A stretch of 15,808 nucleotides of DNA, taken from Cellvibrionaceae bacterium (GTDB lineage Bacteria; Pseudomonadota; Gammaproteobacteria; Pseudomonadales; Cellvibrionaceae). The stretch covers positions 1 to 15,808 of the forward strand of contig JAGKXA010000088.1 of the NCBI GenBank assembly GCA_021151615.1. Reading direction: 5' to 3'. The translations under genes were made by a program, and so were the position numbers. The notes beneath the pieces were generated by a model. That model saw only the letters and a program-made list of their open reading frames with translations. It searched no databases and was not told the DNA's origin. Every line of letters begins with the position of its first letter. Positions within the stretch are counted from its first letter, which is position 1. Of this stretch, positions 6,990 through 13,623 are shown one piece after another.

Positions 6990-7295
6990 ATGCCCTTTGT
7001 CGCCCTGGAAAAACTGCATTTACTTTATGATGGCTATCGCAAAGCAGTGACTATTGCAGGCAGGCCTTATTTGTTACTGCAGGAAAATGGTAGGGTCATT
7101 TTGTTAAAAAATGCCTGCCCTCATGCAGGTGCGCCACTCACGCATGCTACTTATAATGACGGCTGTCTGCGGTGTCCTTTGCACGGCATTGAATTTGATT
7201 TGAACTCTGGTCGTTCGCGCAGCCCGGTTTGTGTAAATGAATTGGTGTATCTACCTTTGGTTTATGAAGGTAACCAGATTGGTGTTGATGGATAA
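6990..7295 (+). CDS. Small Rieske [2Fe-2S] ferredoxin
   Basis: A 101-aa protein made of a single Rieske domain. The cluster ligands are C43-P-H45 (in ACPHAGAPL) and C62-P-L-H65 (in RCPLHGIEFDL), the exact CxH...CxxH pattern, with the following DLNSGRS loop. There is no signal peptide or membrane anchor, so it should be a soluble electron carrier like dioxygenase ferredoxins or NirD. The SD GAGG (6979-6982) is 7 nt before the ATG. It is first in a unit with the DUF4124 gene (15-nt gap) and mtgA. No partner oxygenase or reductase is seen nearby, so its redox partner is unknown. An extra Cys59 lies close to the second ligand pair. Confidence 0.9.
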   Translation: MPFVALEKLHLLYDGYRKAVTIAGRPYLLLQENGRVILLKNACPHAGAPLTHATYNDGCLRCPLHGIEFDLNSGRSRSPVCVNELVYLPLVYEGNQIGVDG

Positions 7296-7310
7296 TCTAA
7301 GGATATTGTT

Positions 7311-7778
7311 ATGCGTTTAATTTTCAAGATGTTGGTTGCGGTGGTGTTGGCTGTGGGTATTGGCAATTACCTGATTTATCTCAAAACAGGTCAGCTTCCC
7401 ATTAACAGTATTCGCGAAAATTATAATGGTGATTGGCTGACGGCGATAAAAGAATCCTTTTCATCGAGTAAGTTTGCTGCGGAAGCGAAAAAAACGGTTA
7501 CTGACTTGACCAACGATGAGCCTGCTCAGCCTGTACCAACTAAGGTTTATAAACGGACCGATGCCAATGGCCAGGTTCACTATGGTGATAAGCCCCAAAG
7601 CCCCGGCGCTGAGCAGGTAGACGTAAAAATCCAGAATGCAATTTCTCCGCCTGATCAGAACAATGCGGGGGTTGCCGTTGAGGGGCCTGCCCAGGTGCAG
7701 CAGCGAACGCCATTGGAAAAGGCCCGCGCGGCGGCGGAATCTATGAGGGCGCGTGTGCAGGAACAAGAGTCTCAATAG
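7311..7778 (+). CDS. DUF4124 domain membrane-anchored protein
   Basis: A 155-aa protein with an N-terminal hydrophobic segment at about residues 4-25 after two basic residues (R2, K6), fitting a signal anchor with the rest in the periplasm. The DUF4124 domain lies at about 78-107 (VYKRTDANGQVHYGDKP), with the characteristic Y-K/W-x-D-x-x-G-x-x-x-Y-x-D-x-P pattern. The C-terminus (about 133-155) is a charged Ala/Arg/Glu helix. AAGGA (7299-7303) is 7 nt before the ATG. Its place just ahead of mtgA suggests, but does not prove, a cell-envelope role. The function of DUF4124 is unknown. Confidence 0.85.
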   Translation: MRLIFKMLVAVVLAVGIGNYLIYLKTGQLPINSIRENYNGDWLTAIKESFSSSKFAAEAKKTVTDLTNDEPAQPVPTKVYKRTDANGQVHYGDKPQSPGAEQVDVKIQNAISPPDQNNAGVAVEGPAQVQQRTPLEKARAAAESMRARVQEQESQ

Positions 7779-7787
7779 TTCCTATCC

Positions 7788-8480
7788 ATGAAAAATATCT
7801 GGTGTTTTTCCGGGCGAATGCTGAAATGGTTGCTGCTATTGCTGTTGGCCTATCAGTTGTGGATTTTTGCCCATGTAGTAGTGTGGAAATGGGTAAACCC
7901 GGGCGAAACCAGCTTTATGGCAATTCGCCTGGATGAGTTACAACAAAAAAATCCCAAGGCTGAACTTAAGCACCAGTGGGTGGAATACGCACAAATCTCC
8001 AATCATCTAAAGCGTGCGGTGGTTGCAGCGGAAGATGACCGTTTTATGGACCACCGTGGATTTGATTTGCGCGGTATTGAACAAGCACTGAAAAAAAATG
8101 AGCGGCGGGGAAAATCCGTCGCTGGTGGTTCCTCTATTACCCAGCAACTGGCCAAGAATTTGTTTTTATCGCCCTCGCGTTCCTATATCCGCAAAGCGGA
8201 AGAGGCGGTAATTACCTTGATGATTGAATTGCTGTGGGACAAGCGCCGTATTCTGGAGGTTTACCTGAACGTGGTGGAATGGGGTAATGGTGTGTTCGGG
8301 GCAGAAGCTGCCGCGCGCCATTATTATCGGGTTCCGGCGGCACAGCTTGGGGCATCGGCAGCGGCGCGTATGGCGGTCATGTTGCCCAATCCGCGCAAGT
8401 ACGAAAAATCCATGCCCTCCTGGGTGGTGCGCCATGCATCTGCCGTGCAGAGACGCATGCACTATTCACAAATTCCCTGA
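7788..8480 (+). CDS. mtgA: Monofunctional peptidoglycan glycosyltransferase
   Basis: A 230-aa GT51 enzyme that polymerises lipid II into glycan strands at the periplasmic face of the inner membrane. A membrane anchor spans about residues 12-33, followed by WVNPGETSFM, typical of MtgA. Motif 1 is VVAAEDDRFMDHRGFD with catalytic Glu82. Motif 2 is GGSSITQQLAKNLFL (113-127). The RKAEE segment (135-139) and the RRILEVYLN motif (153-161) follow. The usual Thr in GGSTITQQ is Ser here, a conservative change. There is no transpeptidase domain, and the length fits MtgA (about 230-240 aa). No SD is visible in the 9-nt gap after the DUF4124 stop, so translation is probably coupled. The gene is last in the three-gene unit. 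Confidence 0.95.
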   Translation: MKNIWCFSGRMLKWLLLLLLAYQLWIFAHVVVWKWVNPGETSFMAIRLDELQQKNPKAELKHQWVEYAQISNHLKRAVVAAEDDRFMDHRGFDLRGIEQALKKNERRGKSVAGGSSITQQLAKNLFLSPSRSYIRKAEEAVITLMIELLWDKRRILEVYLNVVEWGNGVFGAEAAARHYYRVPAAQLGASAAARMAVMLPNPRKYEKSMPSWVVRHASAVQRRMHYSQIP

Positions 8481-8530
8481 TTGTCTTTGAAATTCCGGTG
8501 CCAGCCCCTATTTATGCCTGCGTTGTGCGG

Positions 8531-8559
8531 TTCTCGCCGCCAACCTTTTACGTTACAAT
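8531..8559 (+). promoter_or_regulatory. Possible promoter of fmdB-type gene and aspS
   Basis: TACAAT (8554-8559, 5 of 6 consensus) is preceded after 17 nt by a poor -35 TTCTCG (8531-8536). The expected start, near 8566, falls at the foot of a small hairpin GACCC-TTTTT-GGGTC (8563-8577) followed by TTT. That hairpin could also act as a weak terminator for mtgA. Confidence 0.4.
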
Positions 8560-8608
8560 CGCGACCCTTTTTGGGTCTTTGCATTCTGTGGCTGATGATT
8601 TTTTGAAC

Positions 8609-8616
8609 TGAGGTGA
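8609..8616 (+). promoter_or_regulatory. Ribosome binding site that sets the FmdB start at 8622
   Basis: TGAGGTGA (8609-8616) matches the anti-SD strongly and lies 5 nt before GTG at 8622. The longer frame would begin at a GTG (8613) that is inside this SD. Start at 8622 also gives the family's standard MPIYEYQC N-terminus. Confidence 0.85.
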
Positions 8617-8621
8617 TAGAC

Positions 8622-8876
8622 GTGCCTATCTACGAATACCAATGCGAATCCTGCAACCATGAACTGGAAGCTCTGCAAAAACTGAGCGATGCACCCTTGG
8701 TGGATTGCCCTGCATGTGGCAAGGCAAGTTTGAAAAAGCAAATCTCCGCAGCCGGTTTTCGCTTGTCGGGCGGCGGCTGGTACGAGACCGATTTCAAATC
8801 GGGCAAGAAAAAGAATCTCGCGGGCGAGGGCAGTTCCGGCTCTTCGTCTGCATCCAGCTCTGGCGCTGCTTCCTAA
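8622..8876 (+). CDS. FmdB-type zinc ribbon protein
   Basis: An 84-aa protein starting MPIYEYQCESC, with two CxxC knuckles (C8/C11 and C29/C32). It contains the family-typical SAAGFRLSGGGWYETDF. The last 18 residues are Ser/Gly/Ala-rich and probably disordered. The family (FmdB/putative regulatory protein, zinc-ribbon) is common just upstream of aspS in Pseudomonas-like genomes. Its role is not established, and binding of zinc is inferred from the cysteines. It lies 51 nt before aspS and is probably co-transcribed with it. Confidence 0.9.
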   Translation: MPIYEYQCESCNHELEALQKLSDAPLVDCPACGKASLKKQISAAGFRLSGGGWYETDFKSGKKKNLAGEGSSGSSSASSSGAAS

Positions 8877-8927
8877 CCAGACGCTGAAGCTAATCCATTT
8901 ACTGTCGATAAATAACGGGAAAAACCT

Positions 8928-10736
8928 ATGCGCAGCCAATATTGTGGCGCTTTAAATGCCTCTCATATCAACCAGGAAGTCACCCTCTGCGGATGGGTAG
9001 ACGGCCGTCGCGATCACGGTGGTGTGATCTTTATCGACCTGCGCGACCGCGAAGGTGTGGTGCAAGTAGTGTTTGATCCTGATGGTAAAGAAAACTTTGC
9101 CCTGGCGGATAAAGTGCGTGGTGAGTATGTATTGCAAGTGACCGGTAAAGTTCGTGCGCGCGCTGCGGCGACTGTTAACCCGAATATGCCTACCGGCGAA
9201 ATCGAGGTGTATGGCACTGCATTGACCATCCTCAATGAAGCCAAAACCATCCCTTTCCCGTTGGATGGCTACACCAATGTGGGCGAGGAAACCCGTTTGA
9301 AGTATCGCTTCCTCGATTTACGCCGCGCTGAAATGCAGAAAAACCTGCGCTTCCGCAGCAAGGTGACCAGCGCAATCCGGAACTATCTGGATCGCAACGG
9401 CTTCCTCGATGTGGAGACTCCAATCCTGACCCGTGCAACGCCAGAAGGTGCGCGCGATTATCTGGTGCCTTCACGTACCCACGACGGTAAATTCTTTGCG
9501 CTGCCACAATCACCGCAATTATTTAAACAATTGCTGATGGTTGCCGGTTACGACCGTTACTACCAAATCGCAAAATGCTTCCGCGATGAAGACCTGCGTG
9601 CTGATCGCCAACCGGAATTCACCCAGATCGATATCGAAACTTCCTTTATGAGTCAAGCGCAAATTATGGAAGTGACTGAAGGCATGTTCCGCGAGTTGTT
9701 CAAGGACTTGCTGAACGTCGAATTCGCTGAAATCCAACACATGCCTTTCTCTGAAGCCATTGCCAAATACGGTTCAGACAAGCCGGATATGCGTATCCCG
9801 CTGCAACTGGTCGATATCAAAGATCTGGTTACTGAGGTTGAATTCAAAGTATTTGCTGGTCCGGCGAACGACCCAAAATCACGCGTCACTGCGTTGAAGG
9901 TTCCCGGTGGTAACGAGAAACTGACCCGTAAGCAAATTGATGATTACACCAAGTTTGTAAGCATCTACGGTGCAAAAGGTTTGGCGTATATCAAGGTCAA
10001 CGACAAGTCTGATCTGGAAGAAGGCTTGCAATCACCGATTGTGAAAAACCTGCCAGTACCCGTGCGTGCTGCCATCCTTGAACGTGTGGGTGCAGAAAAC
10101 GGCGACTTGATTTTCTTCGGTGCCGATAAACACAAAATCGTTACCGAAGCACTGGGCGCACTGCGCTGTAAATTAGGTGCAGATTTGAACCTCTACACCT
10201 GCGAGTGGGCACCTTTGTGGGTTGTTGATTTCCCAATGTTTGAAGACGACGACAAAGGCGGCTGGACTTCAATCCATCACCCATTCACTTCACCAAGCTG
10301 CACGCCAGAGCAACTGGTTGCCAGCCCAGGCGACGCTTTGTCCCGCGCTTACGATTTGGTATTGAACGGTACCGAATTGGGCGGTGGTTCTGTGCGTATC
10401 CACTCGCCAGAAATGCAACAAGCGGTATTCCAGATTCTTGGTATCAGCCCTGAAGAGCAACGCGAAAAGTTTGGCTTCCTGTTGGACGCATTGAGCTACG
10501 GCGCCCCACCACACGGCGGCCTGGCGTTTGGTCTGGATCGTTTGATTATGCTGATGGTTGGCGCAAGCTCGATCCGCGACGTAATCGCTTTCCCGAAAAC
10601 CCAAAGCGCTGCCTGCGTAATGACTGATGCGCCTGGCACCGTGGACGAATTGCAATTGCGCGAACTGCACATTCGTTTGCGCAATCAGAAAAAAGTAGCA
10701 GATGCTGCGGCTGAATCGCCAGAATACGGTATGTAA
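8928..10736 (+). CDS. aspS: Aspartyl-tRNA synthetase (bacterial type)
   Basis: A 602-aa class II synthetase that charges tRNA-Asp with aspartate in the cytoplasm. The N-terminal OB fold (1-105) contains WVDGRRDHGG. Motif 1 is around GFLDVETPIL (158-167). Motif 2 is FRDEDLRADRQPEFTQIDIE (218-237). The GAD insertion domain of bacterial AspRS lies at about 290-420. Motif 3 is GLAFGLDR (531-538). Length is as expected. His30 in the DHGG loop is the residue linked in Pseudomonas to a non-discriminating enzyme that also charges tRNA-Asn. This would matter if the genome lacks asnS and has gatCAB, which the window cannot show. GGGA precedes the ATG by about 8 nt. Confidence 0.97.
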   Translation: MRSQYCGALNASHINQEVTLCGWVDGRRDHGGVIFIDLRDREGVVQVVFDPDGKENFALADKVRGEYVLQVTGKVRARAAATVNPNMPTGEIEVYGTALTILNEAKTIPFPLDGYTNVGEETRLKYRFLDLRRAEMQKNLRFRSKVTSAIRNYLDRNGFLDVETPILTRATPEGARDYLVPSRTHDGKFFALPQSPQLFKQLLMVAGYDRYYQIAKCFRDEDLRADRQPEFTQIDIETSFMSQAQIMEVTEGMFRELFKDLLNVEFAEIQHMPFSEAIAKYGSDKPDMRIPLQLVDIKDLVTEVEFKVFAGPANDPKSRVTALKVPGGNEKLTRKQIDDYTKFVSIYGAKGLAYIKVNDKSDLEEGLQSPIVKNLPVPVRAAILERVGAENGDLIFFGADKHKIVTEALGALRCKLGADLNLYTCEWAPLWVVDFPMFEDDDKGGWTSIHHPFTSPSCTPEQLVASPGDALSRAYDLVLNGTELGGGSVRIHSPEMQQAVFQILGISPEEQREKFGFLLDALSYGAPPHGGLAFGLDRLIMLMVGASSIRDVIAFPKTQSAACVMTDAPGTVDELQLRELHIRLRNQKKVADAAAESPEYGM

Positions 10737-10774
10737 GACTTCCAGTCTCCTCTGTTAAAGGAGGGGCTGATTGA

Positions 10775-10807
10775 GGTAAAAAGGTGGGCAATGCCCACCT
10801 TTTTACT
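10775..10807 (+). terminator. Strong rho-independent terminator after aspS
   Basis: A 14-bp stem (GTAAAAAGGTGGGC/GCCCACCTTTTTAC) with a 3-nt AAT loop and T5 in the 3' arm lies 38 nt after the aspS stop. The A-tract on the other side makes it work in both directions. It separates the fmdB-aspS unit from vapBC. Confidence 0.9.
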
Positions 10808-10821
10808 TTTAAGGGAGTGAG

Positions 10822-10870
10822 GTTAATTGATTTGATGCATAAAATGAATCAAAATTAACTCATTTTTGAT
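10822..10870. promoter_or_regulatory. Candidate vapBC operator/promoter region
   Basis: Two nested symmetries lie between the aspS terminator and vapB: GTTAATT (10822-10828)/AATTAAC (10853-10859), and the perfect ATCAAAA (10848-10854)/TTTTGAT (10864-10870). TTTGATGC also occurs twice (10831-10838, 10865-10872). A possible promoter is TTGATT (10827-10832), 17 nt, CAAAAT (10850-10855). VapB antitoxins usually repress their own promoter at such repeats. The exact boundaries are inferred. Confidence 0.35.
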
Positions 10871-10888
10871 GCGCCCTGGAGACTTTGT

Positions 10889-11095
10889 ATGCGTACTACA
10901 GTGACGATAGACGATGCACTTTATGAACAGGCACTGGAAATGGCTGATCCGGATATGGATAAGGCAGATATTTTCCGTGAAGCAATTAAAACCTTTGTGC
11001 GCGTTCAAGCCGCCAAACGACTGGCAGCACTGGGTGGGTCTGTGCCGGACATGGCTGAAATTCCAAGGGCCAGAGCCTCAACAATCAGGGAATAG
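10889..11095 (+). CDS. vapB: VapB-type antitoxin
   Basis: A 68-aa protein starting MRTTVTIDDALYEQAL, the N-terminal strand and first helix of a ribbon-helix-helix DNA-binding fold. The DIFREAIKTFVRVQAAKRLAALGG segment is typical of VapB antitoxins of this type. The C-terminus (PRARASTIRE) would bind and block the toxin. GGAG lies about 8 nt before the ATG. It is followed after 15 nt by the PIN toxin gene, the standard antitoxin-toxin order. It would neutralise VapC and, with VapC, repress the operon. Confidence 0.88.
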   Translation: MRTTVTIDDALYEQALEMADPDMDKADIFREAIKTFVRVQAAKRLAALGGSVPDMAEIPRARASTIRE

Positions 11096-11110
11096 GGATG
11101 CAGCATAGAC

Positions 11111-11491
11111 GTGACTATATTGATTGATACCTCCGTTTGGGTGGGGCACTTCCGCAAGCGCAACGATGAGCTGGTCAGGTTGATTCAAATGGATGCGGTA
11201 TCCACTCATTCAATGGTTCTGATTGAGTTGGCGTGTGGCACGCCGCCATCGCCGCGCCTGCAAACACTGCGTGATATTGCGTTGCTGCAGAAGGTGAAAG
11301 AGGCCACAACGGCTGAGGTCATGTGGTTAATTGAAAATGAAAAGCTTTATGGTATGGGATGCGGTTTAGTTGATATCTCACTGCTTGCTTCTGTGCTCAT
11401 TTCACCAGGTACCCGAATATGGTCTCTTGATAAAAATTTGATTGATTTAGCAATCCGGTTCGGTTGTGCCTATGAACCCTTGACGCATTAA
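11111..11491 (+). CDS. vapC: VapC-type PIN-domain ribonuclease toxin
   Basis: A 126-aa PIN-domain protein. The four acidic metal ligands are in place: D6 (ILIDTSVW), E39 (LIELACG), D88 (GLVDISLLAS) and D107 (WSLDKNL). The toxin should therefore be catalytically intact. VapC toxins are Mg2+-dependent RNases that cut tRNA or rRNA, but the target here is unknown. It starts with GTG at 11111, giving the normal MTILIDTSVWV start. The nearest SD-like run (AGGGA, near 11094) is rather far, so coupling to vapB is likely. The pair sits between aspS and yebC, which are usually close neighbours in related genomes. Confidence 0.9.
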   Translation: MTILIDTSVWVGHFRKRNDELVRLIQMDAVSTHSMVLIELACGTPPSPRLQTLRDIALLQKVKEATTAEVMWLIENEKLYGMGCGLVDISLLASVLISPGTRIWSLDKNLIDLAIRFGCAYEPLTH

Positions 11492-11545
11492 ACAAGCAAA
11501 ACCTGTTTTAACTGAAAAACTCTTTACGATTGACGGGAGCAGAGC

Positions 11546-12289
11546 GTGGCCGGACATTCCAAATGGGCTAACATGAAACACCGCAAGGCGCGCCAGGATG
11601 CCAAGCGAACAAAAATTTTTACCAAAATTATTCGTGAATTGACGGTCGCCGCAAAGGGCGGTCCCAATCCGGCGGATAACCCGCGTTTGCGTGCGGCGGT
11701 AGAAAAAGCCTATTTAAACAACCTTAAAAAAGATGTGGTTGAACGTGCGATTGCGCGTGGTGCTGGCACCACCGATTCTGAAGCCTACGAAGAATTAACC
11801 TATGAAGGTTACGGTGTAAACGGTGTTGCCTTTATTGTTGAATGCATGACCGACAACCGCAACCGTACCGCAGGCGATGTGCGCCACGCGTTCGATAAAA
11901 AAGGCGGCAATCTGGGCACCAGCGGATCAGTTTCCTACTTGTTTGCCCGCAAAGGCCAAATCAGTTTTGCGCCGGGCGTTAATGAAGATGCCCTAATGGA
12001 AGCTGCGCTGGAAGCCGGTGCAGATGATGTGGTCATCAATGATGATGGTTCTGCCGATGTGATGACTGCATTCGAAGATTTTTTTCGGGTTAAAGATGCG
12101 CTGGCTAGCGCCGGGTTGAAAGAATCCGAATCCGAAATCACGCAAATTCCATCGCTTACCGTAAGCCTTGATAACGACGCCGCCGAAAAAATCCTCGCAT
12201 TAATTGATGCACTCGAAGATCTGGACGATGTGCAGAACGTCTATACCAATGCCGATATTTCGGAAGAAATTATGGAGCAACTGGGTTAA
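11546..12289 (+). CDS. yebC: YebC/PmpR-family protein
   Basis: A 247-aa protein with the full YebC signature: MAGHSKWANMKHRKARQDAKR at the N-terminus, RAAVEKAYLNNLKKDVVERAIARG, and the acidic C-terminal domain. Members have been described as transcriptional regulators (PmpR in Pseudomonas) and, more recently, as translation factors helping ribosomes at proline-rich stretches. Which role applies here is not visible. It starts with GTG, with GGGAG about 7 nt upstream. It is 54 nt downstream of vapC and has no clear terminator after its stop. Confidence 0.95.
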   Translation: MAGHSKWANMKHRKARQDAKRTKIFTKIIRELTVAAKGGPNPADNPRLRAAVEKAYLNNLKKDVVERAIARGAGTTDSEAYEELTYEGYGVNGVAFIVECMTDNRNRTAGDVRHAFDKKGGNLGTSGSVSYLFARKGQISFAPGVNEDALMEAALEAGADDVVINDDGSADVMTAFEDFFRVKDALASAGLKESESEITQIPSLTVSLDNDAAEKILALIDALEDLDDVQNVYTNADISEEIMEQLG

Positions 12290-12291
12290 TT

Positions 12292-12392
12292 TTTACCTCG
12301 CTGGTACAAAAAAACCGCTGTGTCGCATTGCTGTCGTATACAAAACGACTGAATTAGCGAAATCTGACGGCTTTTACACATAGCGAGGTAAA
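12292..12392 (+). promoter_or_regulatory. Long-range inverted repeat that can cover the SD of the xre gene
   Basis: TTTACCTCGCT (12292-12302), starting 3 nt after the yebC stop, is the exact 11-nt reverse complement of AGCGAGGTAAA (12382-12392). The right arm contains the GAGG Shine-Dalgarno sequence of the gene at 12397. A small GTCGT (12333-12337)/ACGAC (12345-12349) hairpin lies between. In a read-through transcript from yebC the SD could be paired and hidden. A transcript starting between the arms would leave it free. Confidence 0.45.
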
Positions 12393-12396
12393 TGTT

Positions 12397-13020
12397 ATGG
12401 ATATGAAAATCAATAAAGACCAATTGCGCCGCGAACGCGAACAGCGCGCCTGGACACAAAGCCACCTGGCGGAAGTGGCTGATTTAAGTATGCGTACAGT
12501 ACAGCGGATTGAACGCACCGGGGATGCATCCATGGAGTCTGCCAGTGCATTGGCGGCGGCCTTGAATCTGGAATTGGCCGTGTTGATGGAAATCCCGGTG
12601 GTGGCAAATGGATTAGCTCCTGTTAAACCGCGTCGTTCCAATTGGTGGGGAGCGATTGGTTTGCTGGGTTCAGCCGTTATTGCCTTGGGTTGGTGGTCTA
12701 GCGCCTCTGCTGAACAGGTACTGATTAGTTTGTCGGTAAAGGCGGAAATGGGCTCTAGTACTCAGGGGGATATGAGTTTCCTTAATCAGTTGGGTGAACA
12801 GAGCGAGATTAAATTTGATCAGCAATTTCGCCTGCTAGTGACTGCCTCACGTCAAGACCAGGGATTGCTCATCTCGACAGAAATATACGACTACATTGAT
12901 GGTAATTATCAACTGGTTTCTACACCTGCTATTTTAATTACAGATAATGAATCCGCAGCAATACATTTAAATACTCTGGCCAGTGGTCGCTTGGAGTTTG
13001 ATTTTAAATCGGATTTCTAA
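12397..13020 (+). CDS. Membrane-tethered XRE-type regulator with periplasmic domain
   Basis: A 207-aa protein. Residues about 7-63 form an XRE/Cro helix-turn-helix domain (TQSHLAEVADLSMRTVQRIER holds the turn and recognition helix). A linker with KPRR (77-80) leads to one membrane helix at about 83-101 (GAIGLLGSAVIALGWW). By the positive-inside rule the HTH is cytoplasmic and residues 104-207 are periplasmic. That part is beta-rich (QVLISLSVKAEM, FRLLVTAS, LLISTEIYDY, PAILITDNESAAIHL). I do not recognise it with confidence. The layout suggests a one-component transmembrane sensor like CadC or ToxR in plan, but with an XRE domain. The signal and targets are unknown. It sits between yebC and ruvC, where no regulator is usually found. 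Confidence 0.8.
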   Translation: MDMKINKDQLRREREQRAWTQSHLAEVADLSMRTVQRIERTGDASMESASALAAALNLELAVLMEIPVVANGLAPVKPRRSNWWGAIGLLGSAVIALGWWSSASAEQVLISLSVKAEMGSSTQGDMSFLNQLGEQSEIKFDQQFRLLVTASRQDQGLLISTEIYDYIDGNYQLVSTPAILITDNESAAIHLNTLASGRLEFDFKSDF

Positions 13021-13049
13021 TTTCACACTTGCGCGCTCATGAGTAGCAT

Positions 13050-13078
13050 GCAACACTGCGCCATAAATACTGTATAAA
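13050..13078 (+). promoter_or_regulatory. Possible promoter of ruvC, nearly leaderless
   Basis: TATAAA (13073-13078) is preceded after 17 nt by a weak -35 GCAACA (13050-13055). The start would fall near 13085, only about 4 nt before the ruvC ATG, and no SD is visible before that ATG. Alternatively ruvC is read from the upstream unit. Confidence 0.3.
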
Positions 13079-13088
13079 GATACAACTT

Positions 13089-13610
13089 ATGGCGCTTATT
13101 CTCGGCATCGATCCCGGCTCTCGCAAAACTGGTTTTGGCATTATCAATGTCATTGGCAGTAAATCGGAATATGTCACTAGTGGTGTGATTCGGATGAAAG
13201 ATTCGGACGAGTTACCTGCGCGCTTAAAAGTGATTTTCGATTCGCTTACGCAAATTATCGAGCAGTACTGCCCGCAGGAAATGGCGATTGAACAGGTTTT
13301 TATGGCAAAGAACGCGGCGTCGGCATTAAAGCTTGGGCAGGCGCGCGGCGCGGCGATTGTGGCGGCGACGGCGCAAAATGTTCCGGTATCGGAATACGAG
13401 GCGCGCAAGGTAAAACAATCGGTAGTGGGTAATGGTGCTGCCGATAAATTGCAAGTGCAGCATATGGTGAAAACGCTCTTGCGTCTTCCTGCATCGCCGC
13501 AAGAGGATGCTGCCGATGCGCTGGCTGTGGCGCTTTGCCATGCCAATACGCGCGATCATTTAATCCGCATGGCGGGATCATCCAGCTTCCGCCGCGGGCG
13601 GATTGTTTAA
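13089..13610 (+). CDS. ruvC: Holliday junction resolvase RuvC
   Basis: A 173-aa endonuclease that cuts four-way DNA junctions as a dimer during recombinational repair, working with RuvAB. The acidic catalytic set is complete: D8 (ILGIDPGSRKTG), E68 (MAIEQVF), D140 and D143 (QEDAADALAVA). KVKQSVVGNGAADK (107-120) is the usual DNA-binding stretch. Length is normal. No SD is seen. ruvA and ruvB, which often follow ruvC in Pseudomonas, are absent here: the next gene is convergent and begins 13 nt later. No strong terminator lies in that gap. Confidence 0.96.
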   Translation: MALILGIDPGSRKTGFGIINVIGSKSEYVTSGVIRMKDSDELPARLKVIFDSLTQIIEQYCPQEMAIEQVFMAKNAASALKLGQARGAAIVAATAQNVPVSEYEARKVKQSVVGNGAADKLQVQHMVKTLLRLPASPQEDAADALAVALCHANTRDHLIRMAGSSSFRRGRIV

Positions 13611-13623
13611 TTTCAATCTCCGT

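Noticed and set aside
8613..8876. Longer form of the FmdB protein starting at GTG 8613
   Set aside because: That GTG lies inside the Shine-Dalgarno sequence, and the family starts with MPIYEY.
10290..10670. 126-codon minus-strand frame inside aspS
   Set aside because: It is a shadow of the aspS coding frame, with no start signal or domain.
11498..11509. AAAAC-CT-GTTTT palindrome between vapC and yebC
   Set aside because: A short A/T palindrome without T-run or promoter context, likely chance.
13599..13622. Weak hairpin GATTG/CAATC between ruvC and the Coq4-like gene as a bidirectional terminator
   Set aside because: Only five continuous pairs, A/T-rich, and no T-run worth the name.
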